Origin: an uncultured Caryophanales bacterium | GTDB taxonomy: Bacteria > Bacillota_I > Bacilli_A > RFN20 > CAG-826 | DNA: 15,150 nucleotides | Direction: 5' to 3' | NCBI GenBank assembly: GCA_937895315.1 | Contig: CALAWM010000132.1 | Coordinates: 1-15,150, forward strand | Shown: positions 1 through 6,891 of the stretch, piece by piece | Layout of the letters: each line of letters begins with the position of its first letter | How positions within the stretch are numbered: the stretch's first letter is position 1 | The notes under the pieces: model-generated | The model's input: the letters and a program-made list of their open reading frames with translations, nothing else | Told to the model about the DNA's origin: nothing | Databases searched by the model: none | Position numbers and translations under genes: made by a program

Positions 1-572
1 GGGCAAGTGATGATCTCATCAGCGGACAATCAACCTTCATGGTCGAAATGATTGAAGCAAATTATGCTTTACGGAAAGCGACCACTAATTCACTTTTACT
101 TTTTGATGAAATAGGGCGCGGGACCTCAACGTATGATGGAATGGCTTTAGCCTATGCGATGCTTGAATATATCGCTAAAGTTTTAAAAGTGAAAACCTTA
201 TTTAGTACCCATTATCATGAGATAACAATGATTGAAGACAATTATGGAAATATTAAAAATATTCATGTCGAAGTGAAAGAAATTGAAAGTAACGTTACCT
301 TCCTTTATAAAATTAAAGAAGGACCAATGAATAAAAGTTATGGAATTAATGTCGCTCGCCTGGCCGGATTACCGCTTGAAATATTAAATAATGCGCAAAA
401 TCACCTCCATTCTTTTAGTAATGAACCAAAGAATGTGACGATTGCTAATGAAGAATACGTACCATTAAAACCACTTTGGTATCAACAATTAGAAAATATT
501 AAGATTGAAGAAATGACCCCATTAGAAGCATTAATCTTTTTAAAGAAAATAAAAGATGAAGGATTTAAATAA
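1..572 (+). CDS. mutS: DNA mismatch repair ATPase MutS, 3' end only
   Basis: This is the C-terminal 189 residues of MutS, which recognises base mismatches and uses ATP to recruit MutL. The gene starts before the window; the reading frame is already open at base 3, where it encodes the family motif ASDDLISGQSTFMVEM. It continues with the Walker B/D-loop segment LLLFDEIGRGTSTYDG and the switch histidine in FSTHYHE. The remaining ~100 residues are the helix-turn-helix dimerisation end of the ABC-ATPase domain and a short tail ending in the MTPLEA segment typical of Bacilli. The mismatch-binding, connector and clamp domains lie upstream and cannot be judged. The stop codon TAA shares its last A with the ATG of mutL, and the mutL ribosome binding site (GAAGGA, 558-563) lies inside this gene, so translation is probably coupled. 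Confidence 0.97.
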   Translation, partial: ASDDLISGQSTFMVEMIEANYALRKATTNSLLLFDEIGRGTSTYDGMALAYAMLEYIAKVLKVKTLFSTHYHEITMIEDNYGNIKNIHVEVKEIESNVTFLYKIKEGPMNKSYGINVARLAGLPLEILNNAQNHLHSFSNEPKNVTIANEEYVPLKPLWYQQLENIKIEEMTPLEALIFLKKIKDEGFK

Positions 573-2317
573 TGGCGAAAATTATACTTTTAGATAATGA
601 ACTTGCTAACCAAATTGCCGCGGGGGAAGTTATTGAAAGACCAGCCTCGGTTGTTAAAGAGTTAGTCGAAAATAGTTTGGATGCCGAAGCGACAAAAGTT
701 GATGTTTTCATCTATGAAGCTGGGCGCAAGAAGATTATTATTCAAGACAACGGAACGGGCATTCCTAAAGAACAACTTTCATTAGCCTTTGAAAGACATG
801 CCACCAGTAAAATTCACAGTGTTTTTGACTTATTTAGAATTAAAACGCTTGGATTTAGAGGCGAAGCACTCCCAAGTATTGCCTCGATTGCCAAAATTAG
901 TGTCGAGACGGCGATTAAGGGAAGTAGCGGCGTCAGCGCAACGATGATTGAGGGCAACTTTAAGATGTCGGCGGCTTCTAGTTCAGTCGGGACAAAAATT
1001 ACCGTTGAAGAACTTTTTTACAATACACCTGCCCGCTTAAAATATTTGAAACTTGATTATACAGAAAATGCGGTAACCCTTGATGTTTTAACAAAAATTG
1101 CTCTAGCCCACCCTCAAGTCAGTTTTAGTCTTTATTTTGATGATAAACTACGGTTTAAGACAAGTGGTCGTAATGATTTAAAAGAAACAATTATGAACAT
1201 ATATGGTTTAACCCATGTTAAAAATCTTTTACCGATTAATGTTTCAACGACCGACTTTAAAATCAGCGGTTTTCTTGGTAATACCAATTTAGTGAGAGCC
1301 AATAGGTACGGTATCATTACAAACCTAAATGGTCGAAATGTCTATATGCCGAAAGTTCAAAGTGCGATTATTGAAGGATATCATGGCTTTATTGCTCCTT
1401 CAAGATTTCCCTTTGTTATTTTAAATTTTGAAATTGAACCTGAACTTGTCGATGTAAATGTACACCCCACCAAAAAGGAAGTACGTTTTTCCAAAGAAGA
1501 TAAACTTCGCGAAATCTTAATTAAAGAAATACCTTTAGCCCTTCGTCATGATGAATTTATTCCGCAAGACACATATGTTAAGGCAAGTGAACCTAGTGTT
1601 TTGCCAGATGAAAAACCATATGAACAAATGCTTTTTGACTTACCCCGGACCGAATTATTTAGTGAACTTCCGATTAATGACGTTAATGAAAAAGAAGTAG
1701 CGCCGCTTTTTGACAATAAAGAAGCATTTTTACTTCAAGATGTAACGCCGATTGGTACACTTCACCAAACTTATATTATTTGTGAAACAAGCGATGGCGG
1801 ATTTTGGTTAGTAGATCAACATGCTGCCCATGAACGAATTAATTATGAAAGGTTTCAAAAGGCATTAAATGAGAATTTACATACTAGACCATTATTGGTG
1901 CCTGTTTTATTAAGTTTCTCGCATGCAGAAATGGCTTTATTCACTAATGAAGTAATTGATTTATTAAAGGAAGTTGGGCTTGAAGTCGAAGTTTTTGGTA
2001 CTAATGATATACGAGTTAAAGCTGTCCCTAATTACACCCATGAATATGATGAACATATTTATATCCAAGACATTATTGAACAAGTCTTAAATGATAAAAA
2101 ACTTAATCAACAACTCCTAAGAACAAACGCAATTGCAACGATGGCTTGTAAGGCATCAATTAAAGCCAAACACTATCTTTCGAAAACGGAAATGAGTCAT
2201 TTAATTAGTGAATTATTAAGATCTGAAAATCCTTATAGTTGCCCGCATGGTCGACCAACCATTATAAAGTTCACTAAATATGAACTAGAAAAGATGTTTA
2301 AACGGACCGGAACATGA
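572..2317 (+). CDS. mutL: DNA mismatch repair endonuclease MutL
   Basis: MutL links mismatch recognition by MutS to strand removal. The 581-aa protein has the GHKL ATPase domain first: AGEVIERPASVVKELVENSLD (about residues 17-37, with the catalytic Glu and the Mg-binding Asn), DNGTGI (59-64) and GFRGEAL (94-100), then the transducer region with FYNTPAR. After an acidic linker (about 335-390) comes the C-terminal dimerisation and nuclease domain, with the metal-binding motif DQHAAHE (415-421), ACKASIKA (about 525-532) and CPHGRPT (557-563). These motifs mark the nicking form of MutL found in bacteria that lack MutH, so strand choice is probably not methylation-based; that part is family knowledge. 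The start is the ATG overlapping the mutS stop, with GAAGGA 8 nt upstream. The TGA stop overlaps the miaA start (ATGA). Confidence 0.97.
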   Translation: MAKIILLDNELANQIAAGEVIERPASVVKELVENSLDAEATKVDVFIYEAGRKKIIIQDNGTGIPKEQLSLAFERHATSKIHSVFDLFRIKTLGFRGEALPSIASIAKISVETAIKGSSGVSATMIEGNFKMSAASSSVGTKITVEELFYNTPARLKYLKLDYTENAVTLDVLTKIALAHPQVSFSLYFDDKLRFKTSGRNDLKETIMNIYGLTHVKNLLPINVSTTDFKISGFLGNTNLVRANRYGIITNLNGRNVYMPKVQSAIIEGYHGFIAPSRFPFVILNFEIEPELVDVNVHPTKKEVRFSKEDKLREILIKEIPLALRHDEFIPQDTYVKASEPSVLPDEKPYEQMLFDLPRTELFSELPINDVNEKEVAPLFDNKEAFLLQDVTPIGTLHQTYIICETSDGGFWLVDQHAAHERINYERFQKALNENLHTRPLLVPVLLSFSHAEMALFTNEVIDLLKEVGLEVEVFGTNDIRVKAVPNYTHEYDEHIYIQDIIEQVLNDKKLNQQLLRTNAIATMACKASIKAKHYLSKTEMSHLISELLRSENPYSCPHGRPTIIKFTKYELEKMFKRTGT

Positions 2318-3198
2318 TTTTTGTAATTGGGGGTGTGACCGCGAGTGGAAAAAGTGATTTGGCGTTTACCTTTGCAAAAAAAGTAAACGGCATCATTATT
2401 AACGCGGATGCGTTTGCCTTTTATCGTGAATTGAACATCGGAACGGCAAAACCTAGTAAAGAAGAACTAGAATCCGTGCCCACGTTTCTTTTTAATAACT
2501 TAAAATTAGATGATAAATACTCAATTTATGATTATCAACAAGACGCAAGACGGCTAATAAAGAAATATGAAACGCTTAAAAAGCCTATCATCTTCGTTGG
2601 CGGGAGCGGTCTTTACATCCGGGCAGCTTTATATAATTATGAACTTAAAAATGAAGATGCTCCGGAAATTAAAGATGACCCCACGATTAGTAATTTAACC
2701 TTACATAGTGAACTCGCTAATTTAGACTATGAGGCGAGTTTAAAGATTCATCCTAATAACCGTAAAAGAGTACTCCGTGCCTTAGCAATTGTTAAAGCCC
2801 ACAAAACGAAAAAAAGTGATATTGATAATAAGACAAATAGTAATCCGCTTTACCCTTTCATTATGGTAAATCTTGATGCACCAAAAGTTGAACTTGAAAA
2901 GCGCATTGAAGCCCGGACCAAAAAGATGTTTCAAGATGGATTGAGGGCGGAAGTGCAAGGTTTATTAGGAAAATACATTGAAAATGTCCAGGGTTTACAA
3001 GCGATAGGCTATAAAGAAATATTACAAAATCCTGATGAAACAGATGACTTTTTAATGTCTTTAATTAGTTTACGAACTAGGCAATATGCCAAAAGACAAA
3101 GAACCTTTTTCCGTAATCAATTTATGGGTATATGGTTCACTGATAAAGACGCTGCCTTAAAATATTTACTAGAAAAGTATGAGGAGTTAAAAGTATGA
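2314..3198 (+). CDS. miaA: tRNA dimethylallyltransferase MiaA
   Basis: MiaA transfers a dimethylallyl group from DMAPP to N6 of adenine 37 in tRNAs that read codons starting with U, which stabilises codon-anticodon pairing. The 294-aa protein is slightly shorter than the ~310-aa norm. It shows the P-loop GGVTASGKS (6-14), the IGTAKP motif (about 42-47), VGGSGLYIRAALY (substrate channel), QAIGYKE, and the basic RQYAKRQRTFFRNQF tRNA-binding segment near the C-terminus. The motif usually read as ADSxQVY is ADAFAFY here: the catalytic Asp (32) is kept but the usual Ser and Gln are both Ala. The start overlaps the mutL stop by 4 nt and has only a weak ribosome binding site, so it probably relies on coupled translation. 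mutL-miaA adjacency is common in bacteria. Confidence 0.95.
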   Translation: MIFVIGGVTASGKSDLAFTFAKKVNGIIINADAFAFYRELNIGTAKPSKEELESVPTFLFNNLKLDDKYSIYDYQQDARRLIKKYETLKKPIIFVGGSGLYIRAALYNYELKNEDAPEIKDDPTISNLTLHSELANLDYEASLKIHPNNRKRVLRALAIVKAHKTKKSDIDNKTNSNPLYPFIMVNLDAPKVELEKRIEARTKKMFQDGLRAEVQGLLGKYIENVQGLQAIGYKEILQNPDETDDFLMSLISLRTRQYAKRQRTFFRNQFMGIWFTDKDAALKYLLEKYEELKV

Positions 3199-4793
3199 CG
3201 AAACACATCTTAGAAGTTGCTAAAAGTATCGGTTTATCCGCCAAAGATGTAATTCTTTATGGAAATAATAAGGCGAAAATTCTCGAACCGTTTTCTTTAA
3301 AGGGAAACGAAGGAAAGTTAGTGTTGATGACGGCGATTACTCCGACCGCGGCCGGTGAAGGAAAAACGACAATGGCCATTGCTTTACATGATGGACTTTG
3401 GGCAACCGGCACCCATAGTCTTTTATGTCTAAGAGAGCCTTCCCTTGGGCCCGTCTTTGGTATTAAAGGTGGGGCAACTGGAGGTGGTAAAGCTAAACTT
3501 TTCCCAAGTGATGACATTAATCTCCATTTTACCGGAGACCTCCATGCCCTGACTTCAAGTATTAATTTAATTGCTGCCGTTATTGATAATCATATTTATC
3601 AAGGTAATGCTTTAAATATTAACCCCGAACGGATTACCTGGAAAAGAGCGCTTGATGTAAATGATCGTAGTTTACGCCGTATAAAAATCAACTTAGGAAA
3701 AAATGATGGCACGCCACGTTATGATGAATTTCAAATTACCGTCGCCAGTGAATTAATGGCAATTATGTGCTTAAGTAAAAATCCTGATGAATTTAAACAA
3801 AGAGTTAAAGATATTATTATTGGCTTTGATTTTAATGATAACCCAGTAAAGTTAGGAGCTTTGAATATTGAAGATGCAATTATGCGCCTCATGGAATATG
3901 CTTTATTACCTAACTTAGTGCAAACCCTTGAAGGAAATCCCGCCCTTGTCCATGGCGGTCCCTTTGCTAATATCGCCCATGGTTGTAACTCCATCATTGC
4001 CACAAAATATGCGCTTACTAAGGCCCCAATTGTTGTAACCGAAGCCGGATTTGCAAGTGAATTAGGAGCCGAAAAATTTTGTAATATAAAGTGCCGAACG
4101 GCCGGGATTCGTCCCCATCTTAGTGTCGTAGTGGCCACTATCAAAGCCTTGAAACTTCATGGCGGCGTTAGTGAAAGTGAACTAAAAGTTAAAAATGTTG
4201 AAGCTCTAAAGATCGGATTTGCCAATCTCGAACAACATTATCAAAACATGGAAAAGTATGGCATTAAAGTTTTAGTGGCTCTCAATGTTTTTAATGATGA
4301 TCATAAAGAAGAACTTGACGCTTTTGAAGAAGAAATGAACAAGAAAGGATACCATTATTCTTTTGTTACGGCCGTAATTGAAGGAAGTAAAGGTGCCATT
4401 CATTTTGCAAATAAAGTCAAAGCATTACTTGAAGAAGAAACTGAATTTAAATTCCTTTATGACCTCGACACAACTGTAAAAGAAAAAATTCATAAAATAG
4501 CGACGAATCTCTATCGGGCAAAAGGCGTAAAGTATAGTAAAAGAGCATTAAAAGAACTAGCAGATATTGAAAAACTAGGATTTGGTCATCTTCCAGTTTG
4601 TATGGCAAAGACGCCCCTTTCGTTTAGTGATAATCCTTTACTTAAAAACGCTCCACGTGGCTTCAACATTACGATTCGTGAGTTTAGATTAAGTGCAGGT
4701 GCCGGTTTTATTGTCGCCTTAACTGGCAAAGTTTTGACAATGCCTGGCTTACCAAAAGTTCCCGCAGCCGTCGGAATGAAAGAGGTCCGCTAA
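3195..4793 (+). CDS. fhs: formate-tetrahydrofolate ligase
   Basis: This enzyme makes 10-formyl-tetrahydrofolate from formate, ATP and THF, feeding purine synthesis and initiator-tRNA formylation. The 532-aa protein matches the family along its length. It has the phosphate-binding loop TPTAAGEGKTT (about 49-59), REPSLGPVFGIKGGATGGG, the LHFTGDLHAL segment, the VHGGPFANIAHGCNS motif and a C-terminal end with MPGLPKVPAA. It is about 25 residues shorter than the usual ~556, mostly because of a compact N-terminus. The ATG overlaps the miaA stop by 4 nt and is served by GAGGAG at 3181-3186, inside miaA. The TAA stop shares one base with the next ATG. Seating in a mismatch-repair/tRNA-modification run looks like operon packing rather than a shared pathway. 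Confidence 0.97.
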   Translation: MTKHILEVAKSIGLSAKDVILYGNNKAKILEPFSLKGNEGKLVLMTAITPTAAGEGKTTMAIALHDGLWATGTHSLLCLREPSLGPVFGIKGGATGGGKAKLFPSDDINLHFTGDLHALTSSINLIAAVIDNHIYQGNALNINPERITWKRALDVNDRSLRRIKINLGKNDGTPRYDEFQITVASELMAIMCLSKNPDEFKQRVKDIIIGFDFNDNPVKLGALNIEDAIMRLMEYALLPNLVQTLEGNPALVHGGPFANIAHGCNSIIATKYALTKAPIVVTEAGFASELGAEKFCNIKCRTAGIRPHLSVVVATIKALKLHGGVSESELKVKNVEALKIGFANLEQHYQNMEKYGIKVLVALNVFNDDHKEELDAFEEEMNKKGYHYSFVTAVIEGSKGAIHFANKVKALLEEETEFKFLYDLDTTVKEKIHKIATNLYRAKGVKYSKRALKELADIEKLGFGHLPVCMAKTPLSFSDNPLLKNAPRGFNITIREFRLSAGAGFIVALTGKVLTMPGLPKVPAAVGMKEVR

Positions 4794-5011
4794 TGGAATT
4801 AATTAAAGTTAATCTCTATGATGAAGTGGAAATGAAAAAACCACACCCTTGTGTTCATAAGTCACATCGTTTTCAAGTTATCATGCTTGGGGCAGACCTT
4901 AAACTACAATGCCTTGGTTGTGGGAATATTGTGATGATTAGTCGTATTAAATTCAACCAAAAATTTAAAAAAATACTAAATAGCCACGAAACGATAATTT
5001 TTGATAAATAG
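4793..5011 (+). CDS. DUF951 family small protein (YyzM-like)
   Basis: This is a 72-aa protein of the DUF951 family; its biochemical role is not established. The family pattern is clear: VEMKKPHPC, LGADLKLQCLGCG and VMISRIKF, ending in a basic stretch. Three cysteines (20, 40, 43), two of them as CLGC, suggest a small metal-binding or nucleic-acid-binding fold, which is inference. There is no signal peptide or membrane segment. The start overlaps the fhs stop by 1 nt, with AGAGGT at 4781-4786 as ribosome binding site. In B. subtilis and streptococci the homologue is adjacent to ychF. Here ychF lies about 5 kb downstream, beyond the ABC cassette and the cold-shock gene, so the gene probably marks the left edge of an insertion. 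Confidence 0.9.
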   Translation: MELIKVNLYDEVEMKKPHPCVHKSHRFQVIMLGADLKLQCLGCGNIVMISRIKFNQKFKKILNSHETIIFDK

Positions 5012-5028
5012 TTTTTTATTTGTAAAGT

Positions 5029-5042
5029 AGGAGGAGCCTATT
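5029..5042 (+). promoter_or_regulatory. ribosome binding site and ATT start of the ABC ATPase
   Basis: A consensus AGGAGG (5029-5034) is followed after 5 nt by an in-frame ATT at 5040. The frame has a TAG at 5028-5030 and no ATG, GTG or TTG before the ATG at 5076, which has no ribosome binding site. The site therefore selects ATT as the start of the downstream ATPase. A single-base sequencing error or mutation of ATG would give the same picture. Confidence 0.75.
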
Positions 5043-5663
5043 TTACATTTACATAAAGTTTCAAAATCTTTTGGCATGAATATCGTGTTAAGTAATATTA
5101 ACTATACTTTTAAACGTGGGTTTCTATATGTTTTACTTGGTCCGTCCGGGAGTGGAAAATCAACTTTGCTTCACATTATTGCTAAACTCTTACCAAGCAA
5201 TGATGGAACGATCGAATTAGATAATTATCAGATTGAGCCTAGAGATGTAATGCTAGTATTACAACAACCTTTTTTCTATGGCGATATGACAATTGGTGAA
5301 AATATTAAAGTTTCTCATATCTTTAATAAAGGGATAACCGACAAAAGCGCCTTAAATTATATCGAAACCTTGCAAATAGGGCATATTTTAAAGCAAAAGG
5401 CAAACGTTTGTAGTGGGGGTGAGAAGGCACGCGCAAATTTAGTAAGGGGGTTAGTTGCCAATAAAAAAGTGCTTTTAATTGATGAACCAACTGCGCATTT
5501 AGATAGTGTTAATAGCCAAACAATCGCAAATCTTTTATATAAAGAATGTGTAGAAAAAATGGTAATTGTTACAACCCACGAGAAGGAATATTTTTCTTTT
5601 CCGCAAACAATATACTTATTCATTGAGCAGGGAAATCTTTATGAGATTACTAACCCTTTCTAA
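5040..5663 (+). CDS. ABC transporter ATPase, MacB/LolD-like, with apparent ATT start
   Basis: This is a cytoplasmic ATPase subunit of an ABC transporter. From the ATT it is 207 aa. Visible motifs are the A-loop aromatic in VSKSFG (F11), Walker A GPSGSGKS (34-41), Q-loop VLQQPFF (Q75), a signature with Cys in first place CSGGEKAR (124-131), Walker B VLLIDEP (144-150) and switch H180 in TTHEK. The ATT start is chosen because AGGAGG sits 5 nt upstream and because starting at the first ATG (5076) would remove the first beta strand and the A-loop residue. Length and motif spacing fit the ATPases that serve FtsX/MacB-like permeases, including those for bacteriocin export or antibiotic defence, but the substrate is unknown. 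It overlaps the permease gene by 23 nt. No promoter is obvious in the 28 nt upstream. Confidence 0.88.
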   Translation: MLHLHKVSKSFGMNIVLSNINYTFKRGFLYVLLGPSGSGKSTLLHIIAKLLPSNDGTIELDNYQIEPRDVMLVLQQPFFYGDMTIGENIKVSHIFNKGITDKSALNYIETLQIGHILKQKANVCSGGEKARANLVRGLVANKKVLLIDEPTAHLDSVNSQTIANLLYKECVEKMVIVTTHEKEYFSFPQTIYLFIEQGNLYEITNPF

Positions 5664-6891
5664 ATTAGTGCTAGCCTTTTATAATCGAAATATTGCCAAA
5701 AATATTATGATGGTCGCTTTTATGCTTTTTACAAATCTTATATTTGGTTTATTTTCTATCTTCATTGAGAGTGAAAAAGTCGTTATTCCGACACTTAGTG
5801 CAAGTTATTTAGAACATTTAAGTGTCGATGTTTCACTTTATGAAAGTATCAGTACTAATAATGACTTGATTAACGTTAAGCGTTATAAAAGACCATCAAT
5901 TAGTTATCTTGAATCATTTTCTTCTCAATCAGAATTTATTATTCGTCCTGATTTTTCTAAAGTCTTTCGTTATACTAAAGTGTCAATTCACGATAAAGAG
6001 TTGCCTTTACCTGAGTTTGTGGTTATCAATAATATTCCGCATGATATTGGTATTAATGAATCTTTTCTTGAAGTTATTAAAGAATCCGTTAGTGTGGATG
6101 AAAAATCATTATTATTGGATTTCAATTTGTTGCTTCCGCAAATGAAAGAAGATAGTTTAAACATTGAATACAATACAACTTTAAAAATTGATTTTATATA
6201 TCAAGAACCAGCATACTTTTCGGTGCCTAAAATTTACATATCTCAAGACTTCGTCGATCAAAATATTGGTTCCTTGAAAATTTATGAGGAATTAATGCTT
6301 AGTAACTACTTATTTAATTTACATTCTGAACATGAAATGACTAACTATAGGTTTCGTCTCCATTTTAATAACTATGAAGAACGTATGAAATTTATTAAAA
6401 TAGTTGAGGATATTAACACTAATCAAAACGGTGTAGAACTAACAAGTGATGAAATAATTAAAGTAAAGAGTTTTTCGTCACTTTATGATTATCTAAATAT
6501 ATTGGTCACAGTCTTTTTAGGATTTATCATTATTGGTGGTTTAGTAATGAATGGTATTATTTCTTACACCGCCTTAATGTCGCTTCAAAAACAAATGGCG
6601 TTACTTAATATTTTAGGAGCAACAAAGGTTGACTTGCTTTTTCTATTTATCCTTATTAATTTATGTAATTTTATAATGGGTCTTATGTCCTTTTTATTAT
6701 TACCCTATTTGTTACCGGTTGTCAGCACCGTGTTTTATAAGTTTCTCCATATAAGAGTGGCGATTTCCATGAATCTACTGACGATATCAACCATCATCTT
6801 TCTTAACATTATCGTATTCATGATCTTACTAATTTTACTTTTTCTGATCAATAATCGACGTCCGTTATTGTATTTGTTATTAGATGCTTAA
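5641..6891 (+). CDS. ABC transporter permease, FtsX/MacB-like
   Basis: This 416-aa membrane protein has the FtsX/MacB layout: one helix near the N-terminus (about 22-42), an extracytoplasmic domain of about 240 residues (43-284), then three helices (about 285-309, 332-361, 380-404). Between helices 2 and 3 is the family's cytoplasmic loop MALLNILGATKVDL, resembling the coupling segment that contacts the ATPase. The reading frame is open further upstream, but the ATG at 5641 is preferred: it is preceded by a modest GGGA, directly precedes the hydrophobic start, and leaves only a 23-nt overlap with the ATPase gene. A longer N-terminus from 5566 would add 25 polar residues inside conserved ATPase coding sequence. 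The substrate is unknown. It probably pairs with the permease half of the next gene. Confidence 0.85.
   Translation: MRLLTLSKLVLAFYNRNIAKNIMMVAFMLFTNLIFGLFSIFIESEKVVIPTLSASYLEHLSVDVSLYESISTNNDLINVKRYKRPSISYLESFSSQSEFIIRPDFSKVFRYTKVSIHDKELPLPEFVVINNIPHDIGINESFLEVIKESVSVDEKSLLLDFNLLLPQMKEDSLNIEYNTTLKIDFIYQEPAYFSVPKIYISQDFVDQNIGSLKIYEELMLSNYLFNLHSEHEMTNYRFRLHFNNYEERMKFIKIVEDINTNQNGVELTSDEIIKVKSFSSLYDYLNILVTVFLGFIIIGGLVMNGIISYTALMSLQKQMALLNILGATKVDLLFLFILINLCNFIMGLMSFLLLPYLLPVVSTVFYKFLHIRVAISMNLLTISTIIFLNIIVFMILLILLFLINNRRPLLYLLLDA

Noticed and set aside
3257..4144. Open frames of 86 and 137 aa on the minus strand inside fhs
   Set aside because: They mirror a well-conserved gene, have no ribosome binding sites and match no family I recognise.
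572..4793. Mollicute code with TGA as tryptophan
   Set aside because: TGA is used as a stop for mutL, miaA and nrnA at natural family ends, and tryptophans are encoded by TGG.
5566..5640. N-terminal extension of the ABC permease from an ATG at 5566
   Set aside because: It overlaps conserved ATPase coding sequence (switch His region), adds 25 polar residues and makes a poor fit to the family. The ATG at 5641 lies just before the hydrophobic start.
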